64,000 nucleotides of DNA from Calditrichota bacterium (GCA_008501735.1 QQUF01000044.1:124001-188000), one strand, 5' to 3'; shown: positions 19,251-29,262, counted from the stretch's first letter. The notes: a model not told the origin generated them from the letters alone. A program made the numbers and translations.

Positions 19251-19264
19251 GTGATTTAAATCAC
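19251..19264. promoter_or_regulatory. Perfect palindrome resembling a Crp/Fnr-family site
   Basis: GTGATTTAAATCAC is perfectly symmetrical. It fits GTGA-N6-TCAC and also TGAT-N4-ATCA. It sits between the terminator at 19270-19304 and the orphan sorting domain. Function unproven. Confidence 0.35.
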
Positions 19265-19269
19265 AGAAA

Positions 19270-19304
19270 TAAAAAAGCCACAAGAAGCGAAGCAACTTGT
19301 GGCT
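19270..19304 (-). terminator. Terminator of the 1555-residue FG-GAP gene
   Basis: On the minus strand AGCCACAAG and CTTGTGGCT arms around an 11-base loop, followed by TTTTTTATTT, 50 bases after the stop. Confidence 0.9.
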
Positions 19305-19353
19305 ATAAATCTTAGAATGCTTAGTTTCTAAATTGAGAAATTATTTCTCAATT

Positions 19354-22300
19354 TTATTTTAGCAATACCATTTTTTTAGTTTCAACAAATTTGTTTGAAA
19401 CTAATCTGTAGAAATAAATTCCTGAAGATACTTTATTTCCTTGAGAATCAGTTCCGTTCCACACAGCTTTATGGCTTCCTGCTTCGGTTTGTCTATTGAC
19501 TAATTCATTTACGAGTCTTCCTTTAATATCGTAAATAGCCAATTTTGTGAAACCGTTTTCAGGAATTTCATAAGTAATAGTTGTGCTTGGGTTAAATGGG
19601 TTCGGATAATTCTGTTTCAAAGAATATTCTGAAACAACAATAGGTTGATTTTCAGTTTCTTCGATGTCAGTTAAAATTGCAAATCCATTTAAATTAACAA
19701 CAGGTGACGTTTGTGCCGAATTACTTAGCACGGTCAATGTTGTTGCAAGTGTATCTAAAGAATAACGTCTAAAAGTAATTGCAACTGAATCTTGTGTACT
19801 TGGGTCAATTATCATTGGAAACAATAAAGGATCGTAAGTAAACATTGTATCATAAGGAGCAGGAATATCTAATTCAGTTACTGCTAAGAAACACGTTGCG
19901 TCAGTGTTAGTTATGTAAAGTTGTAAAGTATCCGCTTCGAGCAATTCACCTCCTCCAAAATCAAGTTGTGAAGGGCTTACTGCGAGTGTTGGAAGACAAC
20001 CGTTTGAAATAAGTGGCACAATTGTAGGTGTTGCACTGTTTGCAATTTCAACAACTAATTCAGAGGCAATTTGCTGAGCTCCAGGACTTTTGAATTTCAC
20101 CCAAAAACTATGATTGCTGCTTGGTGGAATTACAAAAGGGACAACTTGGTCAAAAGTCCAAATTGTATCGAATGGTGCAGGAACATACATATTTTCAACT
20201 GCTAACTCACAATCTCCATTTGGGTTTTGGATTTCTAAAAGTAAAGAATCTTCCCAAGTCGCAGGTAACAAAGTAAATTCTAAATAAGAAGGATTAGCAA
20301 CAGCAGAGAAGTCACAAGTTCCAGCAATTACAGGAATCTCATAAGGTTGAGGAGCATTGTAAATAATTTCTAAAGAAGTTGTAAGTTGCTCGAATAAATG
20401 TAAGTAGTAAACCCAAATTGTATCTGAAGTTTGAGGCTCCATTACAAAGTCAGTTTCACTTGCTGTCAAAATTGCGTTGTAAGGAAATTTTCCACGAATA
20501 TCTGTGATTGAAGCAAAACAATCCGAATTATTGTAAAGAACAACTTCCATTGAATCAACGGTTCCAAGAACACCACCAGTAAAATTGAGAACTGTTGGTG
20601 AACTAGTAAGAACAGGTTGGCAAACACCTTCAACAATAGGATTAATCTGATTAATTTCGACTTCACCATTGTAAACAGTTTGGTGTAAACCACTTGGCCA
20701 ATCAATAACTAAACTATCAATCCACTCAGCTTCACCAATTCCAAATTCTAACCAAAGACTTTCCATAGAACGGCCAACTCCACCAATAACTTGGCGATAT
20801 TGTTTCATTCCATTTGCATAAAGTGTGGCTCTTGCACCAATTGCAGAGTAGTTACTTGCTGTTCCTTTTAAGTCAAAATAAATCCAGTTGTGAATATTAC
20901 AAATCTCATTTTTAAGCAAACGGCTTTGTCCACTTTGAGTACCTACAAAAACATCAACTAAACCGTCATTATTGTAATCTGCCCAACTAACTCCTGTTAC
21001 TTGGTTCAAGTAAGAAGGAATACTAAGTAATTGTGCAACATCTTGGAATTGAAGTCCCATATTTTGAGCTGCAAAATCATTACCAAAGTTTTGATAAAGA
21101 TGTGAATTAAAATTTACTTGTCCAACAAAAAGGTCTAACCAACCATCATTGTTGTAATCTGCCCAACCAGATTCCCAAGTTTGAGTTGGGTTTACTCCGT
21201 CAACTCCACGAATTGGAGCAACATCAATAAATTCATCAGGAATTGTTGGATAAGGAGTATTAATGTGATGCTCATAAAGAAGATTTTTAATTGATGTCGC
21301 AGAAATATCTGTAGCTGAGATGAAAATATCAATCAAACCGTCATTGTTATAATCACCAAATGCAGAACCCCAAGTATCATCGTGTCCAGCTCCAATTGAA
21401 TCTGCTTGTGGTGGATTTGCTGAAGGAGCAAAAGGACCTGTTACAAGTGAATATGGTGTTGGAAGTCCATTTGCATCTAATTTATTGTTTCTGAACATTC
21501 TATTAAATTGTCCACTGTGATTATCGTGTCCAGCATAAATATCAACCCAACCATCTTGGTTGTAATCTGCACAAGTTACTGTATGAGTATGTCTTTGCCA
21601 AGGTTCTCTTGGGTCAGTATTCAAGTATGCGATATTTAATGCAATTCCTTTTTCTACAAAAGTAAGATTGTTAGAAGGAGGAACAGGTCCGCTACTATGG
21701 AAAAGTAAATCCGTAGAATTACCATCTCGTCCGACATAAAAATCTAAGTATGTGTCATTATCCATATCAAAGGCTGAAACACCTTGAGTACTTCCACTAA
21801 AACCTGTTATTGATACTCCAGCTTGTGAATAAAGTGGACTTCCAAAGTTTCCGTTGTGCAAAAATATATTTTGCCCTACAATCATATCTAAATCTTCATC
21901 ATTGTCAAAATCTGCAATAATTGTTGCTCTTTTGGTTCCACCAGTCCCAGAGAGTCCCATTCCTGAAGCCATATTTTGCGTGAAAGTTCCGTCTCCATTA
22001 TTCATAAACATTAAATTTGTATTGCCTTTAATGTGCATTAAATCCAAATAACCGTTGTTGTCAATATCTGCCCAAGCTGCTCCATAACCACTTCCAGAAG
22101 ATGGGCTATTAGGGAAAACATCACTCGTAATATCAACAAATCTATTCTGCCCAGTAAGAGTTACAATCTTAGTACAATTGTTATTAGCTGGGTTTGTGTC
22201 TCCAGTTACAAATGCCTCAACAGAAAATTCAACTTCATCAAGACAAACACCCTGAGGAGTCCAACCACCAAAGAATAAAGTATCAACTTCGAGATAACCA

Positions 22301-24021
22301 AGTTCAATTCCTGGTAAAAAACCAGACCAAATTATTAGCCCTGCAGAATCAATTTGGGCATAAGCTACAAAACTAACTGGAGTTGCACCTTGATTTTGAA
22401 AAACCACTGTTGGGAAAACTGTAATCCCAGATTCTACTGAATCAGGTGGAGCAATTACTTCAGCACAAACGATGTCTGCTACCCCTGTTTCCACAATTGT
22501 CATAATTTGATTTGTTGGGACATTAAATTGCTTTTGAACAATTCCAGATGGCCAAAAAATTTCAAGCGAATCGAGAGTATTCACTGTTGATTCAAACCCT
22601 AATGTAATTCTGTAACTAGACTGTGAAGCAGGACTTCCATTTCCTGTAACTGTTCGAACCCATTGATAACCCAAAGCGTGAAAAACTACTCTAGCACCAA
22701 CACCACGAAAGTTACTTGCTTGTCCTTGTAAGTTCAAACCTAGCCATCTTTCAGCACCACAAAAAATAATATCCAATTCATTTCCGTATTTATCATTACT
22801 TGAAGGTGATTGATTAGAAGCACAAATATTTCTAATTAGCATATTTTGACCACCAGAAACAGGAACAAAAAAGTCTTCGTCTCCATCATTATCAAAATCT
22901 GCTGCACAAAGTCCTCTTTCACCACCTTGTGCTGAGTAACCACTTGCTCCCAATAAATCTACAAACTTATTTGTAAATGAAGTTCCATTACCAGTGAAAT
23001 ACATTCTTGGATTAGCATTTTCATTTAAAAGGAAAATATCATTATAACCGTTTAAGTCAATATCAGTATACATCACACCTCTTGTGAATGCACTTGAACC
23101 AGTTCCAGTTACAGCTGTTTCATCAGTCATCAAACCAATTCCGTTTGTGTTTCTGAAAAACGAATTTGGTCCATTAACTCCGAGATACATATCGTAATCT
23201 TGGTCGTTATCAATATCACCAAAGTCAGCAGCATAACCATCTAATGTACTTGTAATGTTATAATTTACATTTTCTTGAACAAAAGAGATTGTACCTGCTA
23301 AAGGATTCGAATAATTAATATAAATCTCATCTTGAGAGTCAATTAAAGAACCACCTTTTACAAGATAAATATCCAATAAACCATCTTGGTTAATATCAGT
23401 TAAAGAAATATCCTGAACACCTTTTAAACCAGTAAGTCCAGCAATTTGAGCAACATCCTCCCAACCTTGACCTGCTTGATTTTGGTAAAGATGAATATTG
23501 CCTTCAAAAACTCCGACTAATAAATCAACGTAACCATCGTTATCAAAATCTCCCCAAGCAGCTGTTGAAGCATTTTCAATTTTTGAAACTGTGTCAGGTT
23601 GATTAATGAAAGTTCCGTTTCCAAAAGATTTGTAAAGCAAATGACCTTCATTTTGGGTTGCAACGAAAACATCATCAAATCCGTCATTATCATAATCTGC
23701 TATTGCAACGGCAACAGAGTTCCCTGTAAAATCAGCAAGTGAAGATAAAGAAATGTCTGTGAATGTTACTGCACCAGTAATTGGGTCAGGATTTGCATCG
23801 TTCATATAAATTTCGTTTGGAGTTCCGACATTTGCTACGTAAAGGTCGAAAAAACCATCACCATTAAAATCTCCAAATCCTGCCGCTCTTGTGTCAACTG
23901 AATCAGTTTTGATTCCCGCAGAAGAATTAACAATATTAAACGAACGGAAATCAAATTGTGCAAAAGCAGAACTTATGACACAAACGAGAAGTAGAGTTAG
24001 AGAAAGTAAGTTTTTTTTCAT
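19354..24021 (-). CDS. Giant secreted FG-GAP/ASPIC-UnbV protein with T9SS sorting domain
   Basis: 1555 residues with signal peptide MKKNLLSLTLLLVCVISSAF, then AQF. Two successive modules of FG-GAP calcium-binding repeats each end in an ASPIC/UnbV domain (GARVVFHALGYQWVRTVTG near 450, GARATLYANGMKQYRQVIGG near 1110). A CARDB-like domain (about 530-640) lies between them. Three Ig-like/ASH-type repeats follow (about 1150-1465), each with a form of SPxxLDFGGG. The C-terminus is a T9SS sorting domain (SLKQNYPNPFNPSTTITY to KKMVLLK). The second module aligns along its length with the 832-residue neighbour. A surface protein with unknown ligand. AGGAAGGAG precedes the ATG, and the terminator is 50 bases beyond the stop. 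Confidence 0.85.
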   Translation of the reverse strand: MKKNLLSLTLLLVCVISSAFAQFDFRSFNIVNSSAGIKTDSVDTRAAGFGDFNGDGFFDLYVANVGTPNEIYMNDANPDPITGAVTFTDISLSSLADFTGNSVAVAIADYDNDGFDDVFVATQNEGHLLYKSFGNGTFINQPDTVSKIENASTAAWGDFDNDGYVDLLVGVFEGNIHLYQNQAGQGWEDVAQIAGLTGLKGVQDISLTDINQDGLLDIYLVKGGSLIDSQDEIYINYSNPLAGTISFVQENVNYNITSTLDGYAADFGDIDNDQDYDMYLGVNGPNSFFRNTNGIGLMTDETAVTGTGSSAFTRGVMYTDIDLNGYNDIFLLNENANPRMYFTGNGTSFTNKFVDLLGASGYSAQGGERGLCAADFDNDGDEDFFVPVSGGQNMLIRNICASNQSPSSNDKYGNELDIIFCGAERWLGLNLQGQASNFRGVGARVVFHALGYQWVRTVTGNGSPASQSSYRITLGFESTVNTLDSLEIFWPSGIVQKQFNVPTNQIMTIVETGVADIVCAEVIAPPDSVESGITVFPTVVFQNQGATPVSFVAYAQIDSAGLIIWSGFLPGIELGYLEVDTLFFGGWTPQGVCLDEVEFSVEAFVTGDTNPANNNCTKIVTLTGQNRFVDITSDVFPNSPSSGSGYGAAWADIDNNGYLDLMHIKGNTNLMFMNNGDGTFTQNMASGMGLSGTGGTKRATIIADFDNDEDLDMIVGQNIFLHNGNFGSPLYSQAGVSITGFSGSTQGVSAFDMDNDTYLDFYVGRDGNSTDLLFHSSGPVPPSNNLTFVEKGIALNIAYLNTDPREPWQRHTHTVTCADYNQDGWVDIYAGHDNHSGQFNRMFRNNKLDANGLPTPYSLVTGPFAPSANPPQADSIGAGHDDTWGSAFGDYNNDGLIDIFISATDISATSIKNLLYEHHINTPYPTIPDEFIDVAPIRGVDGVNPTQTWESGWADYNNDGWLDLFVGQVNFNSHLYQNFGNDFAAQNMGLQFQDVAQLLSIPSYLNQVTGVSWADYNNDGLVDVFVGTQSGQSRLLKNEICNIHNWIYFDLKGTASNYSAIGARATLYANGMKQYRQVIGGVGRSMESLWLEFGIGEAEWIDSLVIDWPSGLHQTVYNGEVEINQINPIVEGVCQPVLTSSPTVLNFTGGVLGTVDSMEVVLYNNSDCFASITDIRGKFPYNAILTASETDFVMEPQTSDTIWVYYLHLFEQLTTSLEIIYNAPQPYEIPVIAGTCDFSAVANPSYLEFTLLPATWEDSLLLEIQNPNGDCELAVENMYVPAPFDTIWTFDQVVPFVIPPSSNHSFWVKFKSPGAQQIASELVVEIANSATPTIVPLISNGCLPTLAVSPSQLDFGGGELLEADTLQLYITNTDATCFLAVTELDIPAPYDTMFTYDPLLFPMIIDPSTQDSVAITFRRYSLDTLATTLTVLSNSAQTSPVVNLNGFAILTDIEETENQPIVVSEYSLKQNYPNPFNPSTTITYEIPENGFTKLAIYDIKGRLVNELVNRQTEAGSHKAVWNGTDSQGNKVSSGIYFYRLVSNKFVETKKMVLLK

Positions 24022-24413
24022 TTTGGATTGCTCCTTCCTAAATGAGTATTGAAAACAAATAATTAATTTCTATTTTTTTTAAAACAAAATTTGAAAACAG
24101 GAATGAATGTATGGGATATAAAAAGTGCTATTCGGACTTTGAAATGAGTTTTGAGTTTCGTTTAGCATTTTTCCTCTGTTTTCAGACTAATTGAATTTTG
24201 GTAAATTCTTTTAAAACTATACTTAAAGTTAAACTAAATCAAGTAAAAATTTATTTCAACAAGTGTAACATTAAGTAAAAAAACATTTGCTAAAATTATG
24301 CCAAAAATCAAAAAAGACAAAATAAAATTTCCGTTTTGTTGACAAGTGTCAATTACCTAAGTACATTTGCAAGCCAAAAATTAAAAACTAATTAGAGATT
24401 TGATAAAAATTTA
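24022..24413. other. 392-base divergent spacer
   Basis: AT-rich spacer between the giant T9SS gene (minus) and the peptide-binding lipoprotein gene (plus). Apart from the promoter at 24339-24369 and the ribosome site AGGAAGGAG before 24021, no gene or structured RNA is recognisable. Confidence 0.6.
24339..24369 (+). promoter_or_regulatory. Promoter of the envelope operon, overlapped by a small palindrome
   Basis: TTG at 24339-24341, 20 bases, then a perfect TACATTTG at 24362-24369. The -33 part is itself a palindrome, TTGACA-AG-TGTCAA (24339-24352), which could be an operator. The ATG lies 44 bases on. Confidence 0.6.
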
Positions 24414-25934
24414 ATGAAAATAAAACAAACTTTACTTCTACTTATTTTAACTCTTTCTGCCTTCTCAAGTTGTTCAGAAGCGAAGAAAGAAAACAAGATT
24501 TCAATTTGTCTTTGGACAAGTCCTTCTACTTTTGACCCAAGAATTGCAACAGACGCTGCTTCTCAAAGAATTATTGAAAATATTTTTAACTCCTTAGTAA
24601 GAAAAGATGAGAGGTCGAACATCGTGCCAGATTTGGCATTAAGTTGGACAACTCCAAACGACAAAACCTTTGAGTTCAGACTCCGAAAAAATATAGCCTT
24701 TCACAACGGCGAAAAGTTCTCGGCTCACGACGTTAAGTTTACTTACGAAAGCATTTTGGATAGCACTTTTAACTCACCCTTTAGAGCTGCTTACGGAATT
24801 ATTGAAGAAATTCAAGTTCCCGATTCTTTCAAAGTAATTTTTAAGTTGAAAAAAACTCACGCACCATTTTTGAGAGATTTGATTCGTGGAATTGTTCCTC
24901 AAAGTGCCAAAGAAAACTTCGGTCAAAAACCAATTGGAACAGGTGCTTTTCAGCTCAAAGAATTTATTCAGGATTCAAAAGTTACACTTCTTGCAAATGA
25001 AAATTACTTTCTTGGGAAACCAAAAACTGAGTTAGTAGAAGCAAGGATTATCAAAGAAGAATCAACCCGAATTCTTTCACTTGAAACAGGACAAATTGAC
25101 ATTTTGCTTAATAACTTTCCTGAACAATATTTTCAATCTTTCTCCCAAAATTCTGAATTAAAAGTGACAGAACAAACAGGAATCAATTACACTTACCTCG
25201 CTTTTAATTGCAGAAATGAGATTTTAAAAGACTCACGAGTCAGACAAGCAATTGCATTTGCAATTAACAGACCACAACTTCTGAAAAACTTAAAAAATAA
25301 TCACGCTAAAATCGCTCACTCACTTGTCCCTGAGTCAAATTTTTACTTTGAACCAAAAGTGTCAAAATATGATTTTAATCTCGAAAAAGCATCAAGACTT
25401 CTTGATGAAGCAGGTTTTGAACCAAATGAAAAAGGGCAACGATTTACTTTAGTTTACAAAGCAACTTCTTCTGAAGAAAGCCGTCAAAAAGCTGAAATTA
25501 TCAAAAATTACCTTGCAAAAATTGGCATAAATTTGAAAATCGAATCTTACGAATGGGCAACATTTTTTACTGACATAAAAAAAGGAAATTTTGATTTGTG
25601 TTCCCTAACTTGGGTCGGCGTTGCTGATGAACCAGATTTACATCACTTAGTTTTTCACACAGAAAGTATGCCACCAAACGGTGCAAATCGAGGTTCTTAC
25701 TCAAACCCAAAATTAGACTCACTTCTAACTTTAGGGCGAACAACTCTTGACGAAGAAAAACGGAAAGAGGCTTACAGTGAAGCACAAAAAATTGTTAGTG
25801 AGGAATTACCTTACCTTTCGCTTTGGTTCGACAACAATATTTTGGTAACTCAAAAAGACATCGAAGGTTTTGAAATTTATTCAGGCGGTGAATGGTATTC
25901 TTTGAAAAATGTTTATCGCAAAAACGAGAAGTAA
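24414..25934 (+). CDS. Peptide/nickel-type ABC substrate-binding lipoprotein (SBP_bac_5)
   Basis: 506 residues. The lipoprotein signal ends at LSAFSSC (Cys20). The family 5 solute-binding fold is shown by TFDPRIATDAASQRIIENIF, LRKNIAFHNGEKFSAHDVKF (typical of DppA/OppA), VRQAIAFAINR, and LSLWFDNNILVTQKDIEGFE near the end. It would bind peptides or similar ligands in the periplasm and deliver them to a permease, but no permease or ATPase gene is adjacent. It is first of five closely spaced plus-strand genes (22 bases to the next). Confidence 0.88.
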   Translation: MKIKQTLLLLILTLSAFSSCSEAKKENKISICLWTSPSTFDPRIATDAASQRIIENIFNSLVRKDERSNIVPDLALSWTTPNDKTFEFRLRKNIAFHNGEKFSAHDVKFTYESILDSTFNSPFRAAYGIIEEIQVPDSFKVIFKLKKTHAPFLRDLIRGIVPQSAKENFGQKPIGTGAFQLKEFIQDSKVTLLANENYFLGKPKTELVEARIIKEESTRILSLETGQIDILLNNFPEQYFQSFSQNSELKVTEQTGINYTYLAFNCRNEILKDSRVRQAIAFAINRPQLLKNLKNNHAKIAHSLVPESNFYFEPKVSKYDFNLEKASRLLDEAGFEPNEKGQRFTLVYKATSSEESRQKAEIIKNYLAKIGINLKIESYEWATFFTDIKKGNFDLCSLTWVGVADEPDLHHLVFHTESMPPNGANRGSYSNPKLDSLLTLGRTTLDEEKRKEAYSEAQKIVSEELPYLSLWFDNNILVTQKDIEGFEIYSGGEWYSLKNVYRKNEK

Positions 25935-25956
25935 CTCTGAGAAGGTTTAGATTTTA

Positions 25957-26937
25957 ATGGAATACAGAAATCCCGAAGTTTTTTGGCTTTTTACATTAAT
26001 TCCTGTTTTCTTCGCTTACTACATTTGGCGAATGAACAAAACAACAGGCTCAATTCGTTTTTCTAACATTTCTCTTTTTAAAAATGTCGGAATTCCGAAA
26101 AAAACAATGTTTCGCCACATTTTATTTCTTCTGCGAATGGCTGGAGTAAGTTGTCTAATCGTCGCTTTAGCTCGTCCACGAATTGCAAACAATGAAAGAA
26201 CAATCAACACAGAAGGTGTTGACATAATTTTGGCTCTAGATATTTCAAGTAGTATGCAAATCGAAGATTTTCAGCCGAACAGACTTGTCGTCGCAAAAGA
26301 CGTTGTAAAAAATTTTATTGCAGGAAGAGAAACTGACAGACTTGGTTTGATTGTTTTTGCAGGGAAAAGTTTCACTCAATGCCCTTTAACTTTAGACTAC
26401 GGAATTTTACTTGGATTTTTGAAAGACATTGAAATCGGGTTAATCGAAGACGGAACAGCAATCGGACTCGCAATTGCAAACGGCGTAAACAGACTTCGCG
26501 ACAGTGAAGCAAAAAGTAAAGTTGTAGTTCTCGTTACTGACGGAGAAAACACAGCAGGTGAAATCGCTCCAATTACAGCAGCGGAATTGGCAAAGACTTT
26601 CGATGTAAAAATCTACACAATTGGAATCGGAACCGACAACCCTTACATAACTCAGAACACGATTTTTGGCAAAAGGCGAGTTTCTGTTCCGAACAAAATT
26701 GACGAAGAATCACTAAAAGAAATCGCCTCAATCACAGGTGGAAAGTATTTCCGTGCAAAAGACAAAGATGCCTTCCAAAACATCTTCACAGAAATCAGTG
26801 AATTAGAGAAAACAATTGTAGAAGTTACAGAGTACACAAGGTACGATGAACTTTTTATAGAATATTTGTTTTGGGGTTTGATTCTTATTATTTTAGAGTT
26901 TATTTTATCGAATTCAATTTTTAGAAAAATTCCATAA
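25957..26937 (+). CDS. BatA-like VWA-domain membrane protein
   Basis: 326 residues. One membrane segment lies at about 8-24, another at about 55-75, and a C-terminal one at about 303-322. The VWA domain in between has an intact MIDAS: DISSSM (DxSxS), a Thr in EDGTAIG, and the Asp of VTDGEN. The topology and SIRFSNISLF opening match BatA of Bacteroidota aerotolerance operons. Such proteins usually work with MoxR ATPase, BatB and TPR partners, none of which are next to it here. It is in an operon with the substrate-binding lipoprotein and the HEAT protein. BatA is the best call; other VWA proteins are possible. Confidence 0.8.
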   Translation: MEYRNPEVFWLFTLIPVFFAYYIWRMNKTTGSIRFSNISLFKNVGIPKKTMFRHILFLLRMAGVSCLIVALARPRIANNERTINTEGVDIILALDISSSMQIEDFQPNRLVVAKDVVKNFIAGRETDRLGLIVFAGKSFTQCPLTLDYGILLGFLKDIEIGLIEDGTAIGLAIANGVNRLRDSEAKSKVVVLVTDGENTAGEIAPITAAELAKTFDVKIYTIGIGTDNPYITQNTIFGKRRVSVPNKIDEESLKEIASITGGKYFRAKDKDAFQNIFTEISELEKTIVEVTEYTRYDELFIEYLFWGLILIILEFILSNSIFRKIP

Positions 26938-26961
26938 CTAATCAAAAATGAGGTAATTTTT

Positions 26962-28245
26962 ATGGCAAGTTTTGAAGAACTCAAAACCAGAACTCAAAGT
27001 GAAACTATTGATACAGTCGTAAAAGCCATCGAAAAATTAGAAAAACTTGCTACTCCAGAGGCTTACGATTTAATCACAGAACTTACAAAGCACAAACACC
27101 CTGATGTAAGAAAAGGCTCAATAAAATCTCTTGGACACAGTGGGAATCCAGAATTTCTTCCAATAATCGAAAAAGGTTTTGTTGATGAAAGATATGATGT
27201 TAGAAGAGTTGCAGCTCACGCTTTGGGAATGATTCAAGGCGACGACGACGATGTTATCGAAGCACTCCGAAAAGGTCTAAGAAACGAAGACCAAGATGTA
27301 AAAAGATTTTGTCTTCGTGCTTTAGGACGTTTCAGAAATCCAAAAATTATCGAATACATTGCAGAAGGTGTAGTTCAAGGAGATTCTGGAGTAAAAAGAG
27401 TTGCTATTGACGTTTTAGAAAAATATGAAGAAGATTCTGCTTTTGAAGTTCTAGTGAGAATTTACTACGATGAAGATTCAATTGTTCGTTCCAATGCAGC
27501 CGAAGCACTTGGTCGAAGAGGAGACAGAAAAGTCATTGAGCATTTTAAGAAAGGCTTAAAAGACACTTCTTCTGAAGTTCGTAGAAGAACTGCTGAAGCA
27601 TTTATCCAACTTGACGAAGACACTGCAATCGATGCGTTAACATCAGTTTTTGATGAAAAAGCAATTGGACCTGCTGACGATGCTGTTGATGCTTTGATTA
27701 AAACAAACAATCCAAGAGTTCACGCAATTATCCATAGAAGATTACTTAAAACCGAAGGCGATATTCAAATGAAAATCGTCAAAGGGCTCGGAGATTTTAA
27801 AATCAAAGAAGCTGTAACAGACTTACTCGGATTATTAGAAACAGCAGAAACTCAACAGCTTAGAGATTTAACTGTTGAGGCTCTCGGACACATTGGCGAT
27901 CCACAAGCCGTTAAGCCTTTGAAAAAAATCTATAAATTAGAAAATGCTGATAAAGTCAAAACAGAAATCGCCCTTAAACAATTAGGTGCAGACACAAAAG
28001 GTGGTTGTTTCATCGCAACTGCTGTTTATGGAAATGAGCTAAAGCCAGAAGTTGTTTTACTTAGGCAATTCAGAGATGAAGTTCTTTTACAAAGTTTCTT
28101 CGGAAAGCTTTTTGTGAAACTTTATTACGCAATTTCGCCTTCTTTGGCTGATGCCGTTGAAGAACAAGAACAAATTAAAACTTTCATTCGAGACAAATTT
28201 TTAAATCCATTTGTCAAAAAAATTCAAACTATTTTGAAAGGTTAG
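26962..28245 (+). CDS. HEAT-repeat protein with C-terminal CFI-box domain
   Basis: 427 residues. Residues 30-345 are about ten HEAT/PBS-lyase-like repeats (VRKGSIKSLGHSG, VRRVAAHALGMI, VKRFCLRALGRF, VRSNAAEALGRRG). The last 80 residues start GGCFIATAVYGNELKPEV and continue through LLRQFRDEVLL and FVKLYYAISPSLAD. This matches the CFI-box C-terminal domain found at the ends of many unrelated bacterial proteins, with the invariant Cys before FIATA. There is no signal peptide. HEAT repeats suggest a protein-binding scaffold. It sits 24 bases after the BatA-like gene and 6 before the parvulin gene. Confidence 0.8.
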   Translation: MASFEELKTRTQSETIDTVVKAIEKLEKLATPEAYDLITELTKHKHPDVRKGSIKSLGHSGNPEFLPIIEKGFVDERYDVRRVAAHALGMIQGDDDDVIEALRKGLRNEDQDVKRFCLRALGRFRNPKIIEYIAEGVVQGDSGVKRVAIDVLEKYEEDSAFEVLVRIYYDEDSIVRSNAAEALGRRGDRKVIEHFKKGLKDTSSEVRRRTAEAFIQLDEDTAIDALTSVFDEKAIGPADDAVDALIKTNNPRVHAIIHRRLLKTEGDIQMKIVKGLGDFKIKEAVTDLLGLLETAETQQLRDLTVEALGHIGDPQAVKPLKKIYKLENADKVKTEIALKQLGADTKGGCFIATAVYGNELKPEVVLLRQFRDEVLLQSFFGKLFVKLYYAISPSLADAVEEQEQIKTFIRDKFLNPFVKKIQTILKG

Positions 28246-28251
28246 GAAAAA

Positions 28252-29253
28252 TTGAGAGTCAAAACCTTTTTACTATTACTGTTAATCTCTTTGAGTTTTT
28301 TAGGTTGTGAAACGACTGAAAAGAATCCATCGGTTTCACAAGTTATAAAAGACCATAAAGAAGGAATTAAAGAATTTGGAAGCCAAGAGATTGTTGTTGC
28401 TAAAGTAGGCGACAAAGAAATTTTACGCTCAAGACTTTACCAAGAATTAGAACGAAGTGCAAAACAAGCAGACGTTGACTTTGACAGAAACTTTATTCGA
28501 TTTTTCGCAAAACAAGTTTTAGATGAATTGATTAATGAAACAATTTTTTTAGAACTATTTGAGAAACACGAAATTGAGTCAAACAAAAATTATGTTGATG
28601 AAATTGTAAAACAACTTTACGACGATTTTCAGGCACAAAACACTTTAGATGATTTTCTTGACGGACAAGGTTACTCCCTTGACGGCTACATAAAGTCTCT
28701 CCACTATGAAACTCAAGTCCAACGCCTTTTTGACAGAGTTTATAAATATGAGACTTCTGATTTTTCACAAGAAGCTTTCATAAAATATAACAAAGAGTAT
28801 CCGCCAAAACAGCTCCAAGCAATTCAGGTAGTTTTTAAGATTGACTCTTGGGGCAATTATGAAGAGCAAAGAGAAATTGCTTTACAAAGAGCAAAAGATG
28901 TAATTAAGAAAGCTAAAGAAGGTATAGATTTCCAGCAATTAGCCAAAGATTATTCTGATGAACAAGTTGGAAATCCGATTGGCTTTTTAGATTGGTTTGG
29001 TTATGGACAGATGGTTGATAATTTTGAGAGAACTGCTTTCGACTTGGGCGTTAACAATGTTTCCGAGCCAATTGAAACTCAGTATGGCTTTCACGTTATA
29101 AAAATTGTAAACGAACAACCCGAAAATATTGACCCAAAAGAATACAGACAAAGGTTCATTGCTCATCAAAGAGAACAACATATTCACAAAACTGCCGAAA
29201 AGTTTCGTAACGAAGCAGACGTCGAAATTTTTGAAGACAAAATCTACTACTAA
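28252..29253 (+). CDS. Parvulin-type peptidyl-prolyl isomerase lipoprotein
   Basis: 333 residues from a TTG start preceded by TTAGGAAAAA, six bases after the HEAT gene. The lipoprotein-like signal ends at SFLGC (near Cys17). A SurA-like N-terminal helical region (VAKVGDKEILRSRLYQEL) and one parvulin domain follow (about 190-300: FQQLAKDYSDEQVGNPIGFL, ELGV-like DLGVNNVSEPIETQYGFHVI). It would assist folding of outer-membrane or exported proteins in the periplasm. This fits a genome rich in secreted T9SS cargo. Confidence 0.85.
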   Translation: MRVKTFLLLLLISLSFLGCETTEKNPSVSQVIKDHKEGIKEFGSQEIVVAKVGDKEILRSRLYQELERSAKQADVDFDRNFIRFFAKQVLDELINETIFLELFEKHEIESNKNYVDEIVKQLYDDFQAQNTLDDFLDGQGYSLDGYIKSLHYETQVQRLFDRVYKYETSDFSQEAFIKYNKEYPPKQLQAIQVVFKIDSWGNYEEQREIALQRAKDVIKKAKEGIDFQQLAKDYSDEQVGNPIGFLDWFGYGQMVDNFERTAFDLGVNNVSEPIETQYGFHVIKIVNEQPENIDPKEYRQRFIAHQREQHIHKTAEKFRNEADVEIFEDKIYY

Positions 29254-29262
29254 AGGAATCCA

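Noticed and set aside
24022-24413. Structured RNA or riboswitch ahead of the peptide-binding lipoprotein
   Set aside because: The spacer is AT-rich with only a promoter and a short palindrome; no conserved RNA pattern was recognised.
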